Source: CAYSWV01 sp964434865 (lineage in GTDB: Bacteria > Cyanobacteriota > Cyanobacteriia > Thermostichales > Thermostichaceae). From it: a stretch of DNA of 64,000 bases. The stretch is taken from positions 13,266 to 77,265 of the forward strand of contig CAYSWV010000019.1 of NCBI GenBank assembly GCA_964434865.1, written 5' to 3'. This document shows positions 6,641 through 15,872 of this stretch, piece by piece (the stretch's first letter is position 1; the number at the start of each line of letters is the position of its first letter). A program made the position numbers and the translations under genes. The notes under the pieces are model-generated. The model was not told the origin of the DNA and did no database searches. It saw nothing but the letters and a program-made list of their open reading frames with translations.

Positions 6641-6721
6641 TCCCAAGTACCCTGGGTAGCCTTGAGTCTATTCAGGGGCATCTAAGTTCAAACTATTTGA
6701 CATGGACCCATGCTTGTTTAA

Positions 6722-7711
6722 CTAGGAGGGAAAGATCGTTTGAATCACTTGCTCTGGAGTAATAGAATCAATTTGATCGTTAGCAGCCTTAATCGCCCGA
6801 AAAGGGCCCTCATCGGGGAGTAGCCGTTTGGGATTGGTGGGGCCAAAAAGAGCCACCACTGGAGTTTGATTAGCAACGGCCAAATGCATAGGTGCGCTGT
6901 CAGTGCATAACAGTAGAGTGGCACCTTTGATCATCCCAGCTAGTTGACTGACCTGACGGGGACGGCTGATCAAGATGTTGGGCACGGATTGTTGAAACTC
7001 GTCTGCCAAGGCTGTATCTTCAGGTCCAATTAGGACTACAAGCGGCAACTCAGGACGTTGTTGCCGAAAACTCTGAACAATCTGGACCCACTTAGCCACG
7101 GGATAAATCTTTTGAATACCTTTTTCAATGGAAAGTTGACTGGCTCCGGGATGCAAAAGCACATAATCAGCTTGAGGAGCTTGAAATAAGCGTTGGCATT
7201 CTTGTTGACACCAGTCTAGAGCTTGCTGATTAACTTGGATCTGAGGCGGCTGAGTAGGGAGTGATAAGCCAAAGCCCTGTAATAGATCTAAATACATGCC
7301 TGCTGCATATTGTTCTTCCTTCAGGGGTACTGGGTCAGTTAGCCAGGGTAACCCTTGACCTGACGCTGCATAACCGACTCGCTTAGGAATACCGGTCAAC
7401 CATAACAAAATCCGGATCAGAAATGATCGACCCAAGGACACTACCGCATCATACTGGCGCTCTCGGATTCGGCCTAGCAGATCACTGATATCGCCTAGTG
7501 AGGCTTGTTCCTTGAAAGGAAAGGTTAAGACTTTATCGACCGAAGGACATACTTCATAGGCACCGACTGATCGAGGTTCGGTCATCACTTCAATCTCAGC
7601 CTTGGGATACTGTTGACGTAAGCCACTCAAGGTCGGAAAAAACAAGATCTGATCTCCAATTCCCCCAGGAACAAGGGCCAGGATCCGTTCGCGTACTTGT
7701 GTTTCCTGCAT
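6722..7711 (-). CDS. Glycosyltransferase family 9 (heptosyltransferase-like)
   Basis: The 329-residue protein follows the ADP-heptose:LPS heptosyltransferase pattern: an N-terminal LALVPGGIGDQILFFPTLSGL loop, and in the C-terminal half LLHPGAS, VVLIGPEDTALAD, LLCTDSAPMHLAVA and VALFGPTNPKR. These C-terminal motifs bind the sugar nucleotide in this GT-B family. In cyanobacteria, which often lack heptose LPS, members may act on other surface glycans, so donor and acceptor are open. The start at 7711 has GAGGA eight bases upstream. It converges with the Ro-like gene and is divergent from the small gene at 7896. Confidence 0.9.
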   Translation of the reverse strand: MQETQVRERILALVPGGIGDQILFFPTLSGLRQQYPKAEIEVMTEPRSVGAYEVCPSVDKVLTFPFKEQASLGDISDLLGRIRERQYDAVVSLGRSFLIRILLWLTGIPKRVGYAASGQGLPWLTDPVPLKEEQYAAGMYLDLLQGFGLSLPTQPPQIQVNQQALDWCQQECQRLFQAPQADYVLLHPGASQLSIEKGIQKIYPVAKWVQIVQSFRQQRPELPLVVLIGPEDTALADEFQQSVPNILISRPRQVSQLAGMIKGATLLLCTDSAPMHLAVANQTPVVALFGPTNPKRLLPDEGPFRAIKAANDQIDSITPEQVIQTIFPS

Positions 7712-7895
7712 AAGCGTTCCTCAAAATGGCTACAGGTGGCTGTACTAACTTACCAACACTAGTAACTCTAGACTAAATCGTCATCGACTGGATCCATAAT
7801 TAGAGTAGTTTAGTAGACTGCCCAGTGATAACTGACTCCCAACCTGCCCTCCACTTGAGATAATAAACGCCTTTCTAACCTAGGAGAGTGCTGAC

Positions 7896-8174
7896 GTGAC
7901 ACCTGCAGAAATTCAAGCTGCCTTCACAGCCCAATTACAAATTAATCAACAATTTCAGACTCAAATAGAACACTTAACCTCAGGTGTTATGGAAACCCGT
8001 GCTGATCGGGATCATAGGGCTGAATGGGCTGAAACAGTAACCCAGACCACTACACAGATAACAGAAACACAACAGGCTTTGGCTGGAATACAACAGGCTT
8101 TGGCCGAAGTACAACAATCTCGTCTTGCAGGACAGGAACAACAGCAAGCCATTCTGAATGAGCTACTCCGCTAG
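7896..8174 (+). CDS. Small glutamine-rich coiled-coil protein, unknown function
   Basis: A 92-residue protein beginning at GTG, eight bases after AGGAG. It is rich in Gln, Thr and Ala and has heptad-like spacing. It includes an imperfect internal repeat (QQALAGIQQALAEVQQ) coded by a near-perfect 21-bp duplication at about 8070-8108. No membrane segment or catalytic motif is visible. It probably forms a coiled coil and oligomerises. The role is unknown. Confidence 0.6.
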   Translation: MTPAEIQAAFTAQLQINQQFQTQIEHLTSGVMETRADRDHRAEWAETVTQTTTQITETQQALAGIQQALAEVQQSRLAGQEQQQAILNELLR

Positions 8175-8304
8175 CCTAATGATGATAACTCTGAGAACAA
8201 CTAGTGACTCAACTTAAATCCAATGCACTACGTCTAATGCTTTACGATCGATTACAGCTGGTGTGGTAACGTATCTACTCTAATCGGTAAGGCATGATCT
8301 GGAG

Positions 8305-9450
8305 ATGGGAATCCCTTTATTTGATCTGACTCAGCAATATCAGACTTTAGCCCCTGACTTATCAGCTAAAGTAACAGAGGTCCTTTGCTCAGGAGCCTAC
8401 ATCAACGGGCCTTTTGTTAGAGAGTTTGAGGCGCTATTTGCGCAGTTTTTAGATCAGTCTCCAGCTTTGGAGGTCATCAGTTGTAATTCTGGGACTGATG
8501 CTCTGTATTTAGCTTTGAGATCCTTAAAGATCGGGCCCGGTGATGAGGTCATTACTAGTGTCTTTAGCTTTTTTGCTTCTGCTGAAGCTATCAGCCTTAC
8601 CGGAGCAAAACCTATATTTGTTGATATTGATCCCAAAACTTATAACTTTGATTTAACTCAGATCCATACTCGCATTACACCCCGGACTCGAGCCATTATT
8701 CCAGTCCATTTGTTTGGCCAACCTGTCAACATGACTGCTTTAATGGCCCTGGCTGATCGCTATCAATTAGCTGTAGTTGAAGACTGTGCTCAAGCTGTAG
8801 GAGCCTGTTGGCAAGGCCAAAGAGTAGGTACGTATGGGACACTGGGCTGTTACAGCTTTTATCCCACTAAGAACTTAGGAGCCTTAGGTGATGGAGGCGC
8901 TGTTGTTACCACTGATCCTCAATTGGCTCGCCGGATTAGACAACTTAAAAACCATGGGCAGAATCAACAATATCTGCATGATGAAATTGGTGTTAATAGC
9001 CGATTGGATGCTCTACAAGCTGCACTGTTATCTGTAAAACTACCCTATCTACAAGAATGGACTTGGCGCCGCCGCAGCTTAGCCACTCGTTATCAAGCCT
9101 GTCTACAAGGTGTTCCTGCTCTCAGCCTTCCTGTAGAAGTACCCGGTGGTCTGTCTGTCTGGAATCAATTTACGGTTCAAATCCTAGAGCTTCCCAGCCA
9201 GCAGGAGGGATCTCAACGAGATCGAGTTCAACAGTATCTTCAAAAACAAGGTGTGAGTAGTCGAATCTATTACCCGATCCCGCTACACCTGCAGCCTGCC
9301 TATGCCAATCTAGGCTACCAAACTGGAGACTTTCCTCAAGCTGAGATCTGTGCACGTCAGGTTTTGTCATTACCTTTCTTTCCCGAGTTAACGCTAGCTC
9401 AACAAGATCAAGTTATAGCTAGCTTAAGACAGGCTCTGATCGATAGTTAA
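8305..9450 (+). CDS. DegT/DnrJ/EryC1/StrS-family PLP sugar aminotransferase
   Basis: Transfers an amino group to a keto sugar nucleotide, usually for surface polysaccharide or glycoconjugate synthesis. The 381-residue length is standard. Visible are the PLP phosphate-binding region NSGTDALYLAL, the ring-stacking segment AVVEDCAQAVGA, and the Schiff-base lysine in YSFYPTKNLGALGDGG. The start ATG at 8305 sits right behind CTGGAG, which is rather close; TAAGG further upstream may serve instead. With the glycosyltransferase at 6.7 kb it suggests a small, scattered surface-glycan gene group. Substrate not predictable. Confidence 0.92.
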   Translation: MGIPLFDLTQQYQTLAPDLSAKVTEVLCSGAYINGPFVREFEALFAQFLDQSPALEVISCNSGTDALYLALRSLKIGPGDEVITSVFSFFASAEAISLTGAKPIFVDIDPKTYNFDLTQIHTRITPRTRAIIPVHLFGQPVNMTALMALADRYQLAVVEDCAQAVGACWQGQRVGTYGTLGCYSFYPTKNLGALGDGGAVVTTDPQLARRIRQLKNHGQNQQYLHDEIGVNSRLDALQAALLSVKLPYLQEWTWRRRSLATRYQACLQGVPALSLPVEVPGGLSVWNQFTVQILELPSQQEGSQRDRVQQYLQKQGVSSRIYYPIPLHLQPAYANLGYQTGDFPQAEICARQVLSLPFFPELTLAQQDQVIASLRQALIDS

Positions 9451-9920
9451 AGCACCCATTGTTTGGATTTGCTATTCACTAGTCAACTGGTCAGATCCTG
9501 AACTGGAAACCTCTTTACTGTTAAATCTTTACTGTTAAAAAAATTCATCAAACAAAATTCAATCAAACCCAAACTTCTATGCACATCAAATGTGTACAGC
9601 AAACTGGGCTGATCCTCAACTAAGCTTGCTATAGTTAAGTAACAAGATCAAGTCAATTTATTAAATATTAAATTTGAGTCAAGCATACTATCAAGCTTTA
9701 TACTGTTCATCCGAAACCAAGTTAACAAACAACCATGGTCAGTCAATCATTCAAGATCCAATAAGGTCCATGAGAGAAAGGTCCATGAGAGATCATGAGT
9801 CTGAAATTAGATGAAACCTGATTTGATCAGCAGGCTGAAAGCTAAAGAAATGCTTACCAGTAGGCCTTAATGCCCATAGACTTCTGACAATGGAGAGTAG
9901 CGTCTCAGGTATTGGGCACT
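9451..9920. other. Intergenic region upstream of phosphoketolase
   Basis: About 470 bp of AT-rich DNA with no credible gene. It includes small direct repeats: TTTACTGTTAAA-type around 9515-9540 and AGGTCCATGAGAGA twice at about 9774-9798. It should contain the promoter of the phosphoketolase gene; I could not assign boxes with confidence. Confidence 0.5.
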
Positions 9921-12305
9921 ATGGTAGCTGCAACTCAAGATACAACATCATTACCACTTGCACCGGATGATCTCCGAAAGATTAATGCTTACTGGCGTGC
10001 GGCTAATTATCTTTCTGTTGGACAAATTTATTTATTTGACAATCCTCTACTAAAACAACCCCTGACACTGGATCACATCAAACCTCGTCTTTTAGGGCAC
10101 TGGGGGACAACACCGGGCCTAAACTTCATCTATGTTCATCTAAATCGTGTGATCAAAGCTCATGCTCTAGACATGATCTACATCACAGGTCCTGGTCATG
10201 GGGGGCCAGGGCTTGTAGCTAATACCTATCTGGAAGGGACCTACTCAGAGGTCTATCCTAATATTGGTCAAGATGAAGAAGGGATGAAGCAGCTTTTCAA
10301 GCAGTTCTCATTTCCAGGTGGGGTCCCTAGCCACGTTGCTCCTGAGACTCCAGGATCAATTCATGAAGGGGGTGAGTTAGGGTATGCCTTATCTCATGCC
10401 TATGGAGCTGCCTTTGACAACCCTGATCTGATCGTGGCTGCTGTTGTGGGTGATGGCGAGGCTGAAACAGGTCCCCTAGCAGCAAGCTGGCATTCCAACA
10501 AGTTTCTGAATCCAGCCCATGATGGCGCCGTTTTACCCATTTTGCATTTGAATGGCTATAAGATTGCCAACCCTACCATTCTGGCCCGTATTCCTAAGGC
10601 TGAATTGGAAAGTATGTTCGTGGGATTCGGTTATAAGCCTTACTTTGTCGAAGGAGCCGAACCTGAAACCATGCACCAGATGATGGCGGCAACCTTAGAT
10701 ACCATCGTTGCAGAGATCAAGCAGATTCAAACTGATGCACGCACCAATGGCTTTAAGCAACGTCCGCTCTGGCCCATGATTGTGTTGAGAACACCCAAAG
10801 GTTGGACAGGTCCTAAAGAAGTTGATGGCCAAAAAACTGAAGATTACTGGCGTTCTCACCAGGTACCTTTATCCGGTATGGCTTCAAATCCTGATCACGT
10901 CACAGGTCTAGAAACCTGGATGAAGAGCTACAAGCCTGAGGAGTTATTTGATGAGACTGGCCGCTTGCTCCCTGAATTGGCAGCTCTAGCTCCTGAAGGT
11001 CTGCGGCGAATGGGGGCCAACCCTCATGCTAACGGTGGGGTACTGTTACGTGATCTGAAAATGCCTGATTTTAGAGACTATGCTGTTGAAGTTTCAAAAC
11101 CAGGTGTATCGACAGCCCAAGCCACTAAAGTATCTGGCCTGTTTCTTCGAGATGTGATGAAGTGTAACCTAGAGAGCCGTAATTTCAGGATCTTTGGGCC
11201 TGATGAAACAGCTTCTAACCGGCTTAGCGCTTTATTTGAAGTTACAGATCGGACATGGGTAGCAGAATCACTGCCAGAAGATGACCATATTGCGACTGAA
11301 GGTCGAGTGATGGAAATTCTCAGTGAGCACACCTGCCAGGGATGGCTAGAGGGCTATTTGCTGACTGGACGTCATGGCTTTTTCTCCTGCTATGAAGCCT
11401 TTATTCACTTGGTTGACTCAATGTTCAACCAACATGCTAAGTGGCTCAAAACAACCAACCACATCCCGTGGCGAGCTAAAATTGCTTCCTTGACCTACCT
11501 GTTGACATCTCATGTTTGGCGCCAAGATCATAATGGCTTTAGTCACCAGGATCCTGGCTTTATCGATCACGTGATCAACAAAAAGGCAGATGTGATCCGA
11601 GTCTACCTGCCACCTGATGCTAATACGTTACTATCTGTGGTTGATCACTGCTTGCGCAGTCGCCAGTATGTCAATGTGATTGTAGCCGGTAAACAACCTC
11701 AACTGCAGTGGCTGGATATGGATGCCGCCGTTAAACACTGCACAGCTGGTGTGAGTATTTGGGAATGGGCCAGCAACGATCAAGGATCAGAACCTGATGT
11801 TGTCATGGCTTGTGCAGGTGATGTGCCCACCATTGAAACTCTTGCTGCAGTCGATATTCTACGGCATAACTTCCCCGACTTGAAGATCCGGGTCGTCAAT
11901 GTCGTGAACCTCATGAAACTGCAACCTCAACGTGAGCACCCTCATGGGTTAAGTGATGTTGAATTTGATTCCATCTTTACACCAGACAAACCTATTGTCT
12001 TTGCCTACCACGGCTATCCTTGGTTAATCCACCGCCTCACTTATCGCCGTCATAATCACAGTAACTTACATGTACGGGGTTACAAAGAGGAAGGCACCAC
12101 CACCACACCCTTTGACATGGTTGTCCTCAATGATTTGGATCGGTACCATCTAGCCGAAGATGCGATTGATCGAATTCCCAAGTTGCGTTATGCCGGTGCT
12201 CATGTCAAGCAAGCCATCCGTGACAAGTTGGTTGAGCACAAGCACTATGTCGCCAAGCATGGGGATGATATGCCTGAGGTGAAAAACTGGAAATGGCCCT
12301 ACTAA
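9921..12305 (+). CDS. xfp: Xylulose-5-phosphate/fructose-6-phosphate phosphoketolase
   Basis: A thiamine-diphosphate enzyme that splits xylulose 5-P (and often fructose 6-P) with phosphate into acetyl-P plus glyceraldehyde 3-P (or erythrose 4-P). The 794-residue length is normal. Signatures present are GPGHGGPG, SFPGGVPSHVAPETPGS, the ThDP motif GDGEAETGPLA, HLNGYKIANPT, and the C-terminal FAYHGYPWLIHRL. Start placed at ATG 9921 (MVAATQ); a TTG nine bases upstream is in frame. The gene stands alone between a 470-bp upstream gap and a strong terminator. In cyanobacteria it gives a carbon-conserving route to acetyl-CoA. Secure call. Confidence 0.97.
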   Translation: MVAATQDTTSLPLAPDDLRKINAYWRAANYLSVGQIYLFDNPLLKQPLTLDHIKPRLLGHWGTTPGLNFIYVHLNRVIKAHALDMIYITGPGHGGPGLVANTYLEGTYSEVYPNIGQDEEGMKQLFKQFSFPGGVPSHVAPETPGSIHEGGELGYALSHAYGAAFDNPDLIVAAVVGDGEAETGPLAASWHSNKFLNPAHDGAVLPILHLNGYKIANPTILARIPKAELESMFVGFGYKPYFVEGAEPETMHQMMAATLDTIVAEIKQIQTDARTNGFKQRPLWPMIVLRTPKGWTGPKEVDGQKTEDYWRSHQVPLSGMASNPDHVTGLETWMKSYKPEELFDETGRLLPELAALAPEGLRRMGANPHANGGVLLRDLKMPDFRDYAVEVSKPGVSTAQATKVSGLFLRDVMKCNLESRNFRIFGPDETASNRLSALFEVTDRTWVAESLPEDDHIATEGRVMEILSEHTCQGWLEGYLLTGRHGFFSCYEAFIHLVDSMFNQHAKWLKTTNHIPWRAKIASLTYLLTSHVWRQDHNGFSHQDPGFIDHVINKKADVIRVYLPPDANTLLSVVDHCLRSRQYVNVIVAGKQPQLQWLDMDAAVKHCTAGVSIWEWASNDQGSEPDVVMACAGDVPTIETLAAVDILRHNFPDLKIRVVNVVNLMKLQPQREHPHGLSDVEFDSIFTPDKPIVFAYHGYPWLIHRLTYRRHNHSNLHVRGYKEEGTTTTPFDMVVLNDLDRYHLAEDAIDRIPKLRYAGAHVKQAIRDKLVEHKHYVAKHGDDMPEVKNWKWPY

Positions 12306-12338
12306 GGCATCTCTAAATTGCAAATAACTGAGCAGTAG

Positions 12339-12369
12339 AGTCCTGGACACCTAAGTTCGGGACTTTTTT
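12339..12369 (+). terminator. Rho-independent terminator of xfp
   Basis: AGTCCTGGAC and GTTCGGGACT pair over 10 bp (including two G-T pairs) around the loop ACCTAA, followed by TTTTTT. It lies 34 bp after the xfp stop. Confidence 0.85.
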
Positions 12370-12494
12370 CCTGTCATTGGTGGGTTCAGATCTTCTGCAG
12401 ACTCTGGTTGAATGATATCTTTTCAAGGTTTTTCACCATAAAACCATCATGCCGGGATAATTTGAGATTTTTTTATCAACTACTTGATTGCTAT

Positions 12495-12594
12495 NNNNNN
12501 NNNNNNNNNNNNNNNNNNNNNNNNNNNNNNNNNNNNNNNNNNNNNNNNNNNNNNNNNNNNNNNNNNNNNNNNNNNNNNNNNNNNNNNNNNNNNN
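12495..12594. other. Assembly gap (100 N)
   Basis: Exactly 100 N, so a scaffold gap of unknown true size between xfp and the GST gene. The flanks are AT-rich and non-coding. No repeated flank is obvious here. Confidence 0.98.
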
Positions 12595-12646
12595 CTTCAA
12601 CTTTATACAGGTGCTTTGAAAAACTTATGCGATACTACCCTTTGGC

Positions 12647-13264
12647 TTAGGCTACCTTAGGATCTGGAATGCCTGCCATGCCAACAAAATGAGGCAGCTG
12701 TTTAACTCGCTCAATCCAGTTCAACACATGAGGGTAAGGGACTAAATCAATTTGACCATCAGGTGCAAGGGCAACATAAGGAAAGACAGCCACATCTGCG
12801 ATAGTAGGTCGTCCTAGTTCTAACCAGTCTTGATTACCTAGATGATTATTGAGCTGAAGCAGAATGAATTCGGCTTTTTGATTGGCCCGATCTAAGTTGA
12901 TTGAAGTGGCTTTAAACAGGTAATATAAGCGGGCTGACTCGGGTCCTTGACGAATTTCTCCAGCGGTTGTAGATAACCATCTGATTACACGACTCATAGG
13001 TTCAGGATCTACAGGCAACCATGACTCTCCACCATATTTTCTCGCCAAATACACCAAAATAGCTTGAGCATCAGCTAGAACAGTTTGCTCATCCACCAAA
13101 ACAGGCACTTGACCCAGGGGATTGAGTGCTAGAAACTCAGGCTGCTTGTGTGCCCCCACCAACAAATCAACAGTTTTCCACTCAAACTCCAGCGTGAGCA
13201 AAGATAGCAAGAGTTTTACTTTGTAGCTATTGCCAGACAGTTCATGGCCATAGAGCTGAATCAT
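12647..13264 (-). CDS. Glutathione S-transferase family protein
   Basis: A 205-residue protein with a thioredoxin-fold N-terminal domain (LYGHELSGNSYKVKLLLSLL, then NPLGQVPVLVDE with the cis-Pro, and LADAQAILVYLARKY with the acidic glutathione contact). A helical C-terminal domain follows, with the N-capping PTIADVAVFPYVA motif. The Ser after HELSG is a candidate catalytic residue. It should conjugate or reduce electrophiles using glutathione; the substrate is unknown. The upstream leader contains a TACCG/CGGTA palindrome that could be a TetR-type operator. Confidence 0.9.
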   Translation of the reverse strand: MIQLYGHELSGNSYKVKLLLSLLTLEFEWKTVDLLVGAHKQPEFLALNPLGQVPVLVDEQTVLADAQAILVYLARKYGGESWLPVDPEPMSRVIRWLSTTAGEIRQGPESARLYYLFKATSINLDRANQKAEFILLQLNNHLGNQDWLELGRPTIADVAVFPYVALAPDGQIDLVPYPHVLNWIERVKQLPHFVGMAGIPDPKVA

Positions 13265-13366
13265 GACCGTTCTCCTAAATCATAGGGATAACGTGGATAA
13301 CAGGGTAAGTCAAGTTGACTTGAGCAAATGGATGCCCAGATCAGTTTTTGGCATATCCTTAGTTTA

Positions 13367-13382
13367 CCGAACGAACGGTACA
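13367..13382. promoter_or_regulatory. Possible TetR-type operator palindrome
   Basis: TACCGAACGAACGGTA has TACCG/CGGTA arms around a six-base centre, a layout common to TetR-family operators. It sits about 105 bp upstream of the GST start and just before the decayed antitoxin. No regulator gene lies nearby in the window, so it is only a candidate. Confidence 0.3.
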
Positions 13383-13386
13383 GTGT

Positions 13387-13555
13387 CAACAGAAGGATAA
13401 CGGCATTCAAGGACGCTTTGAAGAGTTACAACGTGAAGTGATGGTTGGGATTAAAGAAGCTGAACGGGGAGGACTTCTTGATGCTGATACGGTTATAGCT
13501 GGTTATAGCTGACCTAAAGCGGAATTACAGGAACGCTAAGAATAAAGATCGTTGA
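13387..13555 (+). pseudogene. ParD-like antitoxin remnant, frameshifted by a 10-bp duplication
   Basis: The frame at 13402 reads GIQGRFEELQREVMVGIKEA, then ERGGLLDADTVIAG, and stops at 13510-13512. The segment GGTTATAGCT is tandemly duplicated (about 13491-13510). Removing one copy restores the frame into DLKRNYRNAKNKDR with a stop at 13553. The restored tail strongly resembles ParD/RHH antitoxins (LQREV...G..LD...V.A.L...Y). No good start codon precedes it and no toxin gene follows, so this is a dead antitoxin fragment. Confidence 0.6.
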
Positions 13556-13616
13556 TGAACTATACCTGTAAACTAACGGTAACGGCTAGTCGAGACATAG
13601 AGATGATTATCGAAGG

Positions 13617-13886
13617 TCAGGATCGATTACGGCGCTGCAGCTTGATCTCAACCATTTTATTCAGCTTATCCCTCAGCTTGGGATCGCCATATTTATCAGC
13701 AATTCTAGCAAATCGGTTCAGATCAGCGATGATCAGTCTCTCTGGAGTGACTAAGGCTTTCAGATACATATGAACATGCTCAACGAATTCAGGGTCCTCA
13801 TTTTGAGTGATCAGAACACAGTACTCACGCAGATTCCGCACATCGTTGAGATTAAGCTCTGGAGCTGAGCCAAACAGTCCAAACAT
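13617..13886 (-). CDS. Small protein of unknown function
   Basis: An 89-residue protein starting MFGLFGSAPELNLNDV. The start at 13886 has GAGGT six bases upstream. It is predicted helical, with charged residues spread through it and no membrane segment or signal peptide. I do not recognise the family. It is opposite in direction to the antitoxin remnant and ends 62 bp beyond it. Confidence 0.6.
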   Translation of the reverse strand: MFGLFGSAPELNLNDVRNLREYCVLITQNEDPEFVEHVHMYLKALVTPERLIIADLNRFARIADKYGDPKLRDKLNKMVEIKLQRRNRS

Positions 13887-14091
13887 AATGACCTCGGTTG
13901 ATAAGAGCTACCCACTGTCAGAGTAGATGTAAAACGATGCTACAACCGCTAGTGCTCCTAATGATGAGACAGCTAAGCACACTATCGTATAAAGTTAAGA
14001 GGTTGTGCTGTCGTCTCTCCACAATCGATATGACAAGCTTGTAAACATTAATATCCCTTCGACAGACACATTAATCTGGTGGAGTCAATTG

Positions 14092-14283
14092 ATGTCTATT
14101 CAAACCATTGTGAACACGGTATTATCTACAGGCTCTTTAATCCCAACTCAGCAATCAGATCTCAATCGCTTACTCTTGTCAAAACCCATAACGACCTAAG
14201 AGCTGGAAGCCATAGAGCAGTTAGAAGACGCCTTACTCTCAGGCCCCTTACTCTCAGGTAGGATCACTCAACATAACCACTAA
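14092..14283 (+). pseudogene. Small cyanobacterial-type protein interrupted by an in-frame stop
   Basis: ATG 14092 follows GGAG and reads MSIQTIVNTVLSTGSLIPTQ and onward to a TAA at 14197-14199. The same frame continues open as ELEAIEQLEDALLSGPLLSG to TAA 14281. The two halves together look like a family of about 60-residue cyanobacterial proteins beginning MS-Q-IV and ending in a D-L--ALL-G segment, recalled from general pattern rather than a search. I read it as a gene with one nonsense mutation; translation of only the first 35 residues is the alternative. Confidence 0.5.
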
Positions 14284-14398
14284 TTGATCTCAACCGAGAT
14301 CCTAAGTAGGTCAGGCTTGTTGGAAATAGATTGAAGACGACAGTCAATTCATTCAGACATTCAAAAATAGATAGATTTTGATCTGGAGGATCTTAAAT

Positions 14399-15640
14399 TT
14401 GGTTCAATCACTATCTGCAGAGACTTTACTCTACAATTGGGATCCTACTGCCACTTCATCGCCCATTAGCCTGATGGATGAATCTTTCCGAGATGGTATT
14501 CAAGCTCCCTCGGCTACTGATCCCACTATCGAAGATAAGCTCCAGATCCTTCATCAACTGGATGCATTAGGTGTTCAATCAATTAACTTAGGCAATCCCT
14601 CCATTAGCTATAGAGCCTTTGACCATACCGCTCGGTTAGTCCAGGAGATCGCTAACCAAGAACTGAAGATCCAGCCTGCTTGTATGGCCAGAATGACTGA
14701 GACTGATATTCGTCGCATCCTTGACATTGCTCAATCAACTGAGATTAGTCTTGAGATCATGCTCGGGGTCCATGCTTCTTCCTTAACCCGTGTGATTGGG
14801 AATTATTCCCTGGAGACACTAGCCGATCAAACCTCAAAAGCTGTGCAGTTAGCGATCAGCTCTTATCATTCCGTCACTCTTGTCATTGAAGAGGCCACCC
14901 GTTCTCATCCAGACACCTTGAAAAGATTGATCCAAGTTGCAGTTGAGGCGGGGGTGACCCGGATTTGTCTCTGTGATAGTGCCGGTGTGGCTTCACCCCA
15001 TGCTGTCCACCAGATTGTGGGATTTGTTCAAACCATTCTGCAATCATGCACAGAATCTGTGGCGATAGATTGGCATGGACGCAATGACCGAGGGTTAGCC
15101 TTAGCCAATGCTCTAGCGGCGGCGGATGTGGGTGTCGACCGACTACATGGATCTCTACTAGGACTAGGAGACCGAAGTGGGAGTACTGCTCTAGATCAGC
15201 TCTTGATCAATTTGAAATGGCAAAATCGGTGGGATCCAGAGCTACATTCTCTACTCAATCTGTGCCAGTTCACATCTGAGGCATTCGACATTCCCGTTCC
15301 AGCTTATTACCCAGGAGTTGGGCAGGATGCATTCCGCACTGGAAATGGCCTAGATGCAACCGCCTATCTCAAAGCTGCCAATACAGCTGAGACCAAGCCT
15401 CTAGCGGATCTGGTTTATTCAGGCCTACCAGCTCAGATGATGGGTCGAACACCTGAAATTGCCATCAGCCACCAGAGTGGAGCAGCCAATATTCTGTGTT
15501 GGTTTCAACAACAGGGGATCATGCCGGATCCTAAGGCGATTAATGCTGTCCTGGGATTGGCTAAAACCACGGACCGAGCGTTAACGGATCAAGAGATTAG
15601 AACTACCATCGAGCACCATACACAAGTCATCAGTTCTTGA
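14399..15640 (+). CDS. DRE-TIM metallolyase-like protein (2-isopropylmalate/homocitrate synthase family)
   Basis: The 413-residue protein has the family fold signals: N-terminal DESFRDGIQAPS (the D-x-x-x-R-D-G-x-Q metal and substrate loop), LCDSAGVASP, and WHGRNDRGLALANALAAADV. In typical members the last motif is HxHND; here it is HGRND, so one of the two metal-binding histidines is Arg. The C-terminal part differs from LeuA and no regulatory LeuA dimer domain is present. It may condense acetyl-CoA with a 2-oxo acid or have another role. Start taken as TTG 14399, 8 bases after TGGAGGAT. No operon partner is visible. Confidence 0.75.
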   Translation: MVQSLSAETLLYNWDPTATSSPISLMDESFRDGIQAPSATDPTIEDKLQILHQLDALGVQSINLGNPSISYRAFDHTARLVQEIANQELKIQPACMARMTETDIRRILDIAQSTEISLEIMLGVHASSLTRVIGNYSLETLADQTSKAVQLAISSYHSVTLVIEEATRSHPDTLKRLIQVAVEAGVTRICLCDSAGVASPHAVHQIVGFVQTILQSCTESVAIDWHGRNDRGLALANALAAADVGVDRLHGSLLGLGDRSGSTALDQLLINLKWQNRWDPELHSLLNLCQFTSEAFDIPVPAYYPGVGQDAFRTGNGLDATAYLKAANTAETKPLADLVYSGLPAQMMGRTPEIAISHQSGAANILCWFQQQGIMPDPKAINAVLGLAKTTDRALTDQEIRTTIEHHTQVISS

Positions 15641-15872
15641 GTCAATCCTTGCTTCAAAATCACTGATCCAAACCAGAAGTTGGATGTGCAATCAATGACA
15701 GAACAGAACTTGCTTCAGGTTATAAAATCTCTTAATACTCTGAGTTAACTTAATGCCCTTTCCAAATAAGTACTGATCCAGTGATGGTTTTCAAATTAAG
15801 CTGAACAGTGATCAAGTATAGTAGACTAAAAGCAGTGTTCAGGGTATTAAAGTCAGTTGATCAATCTTAAAC

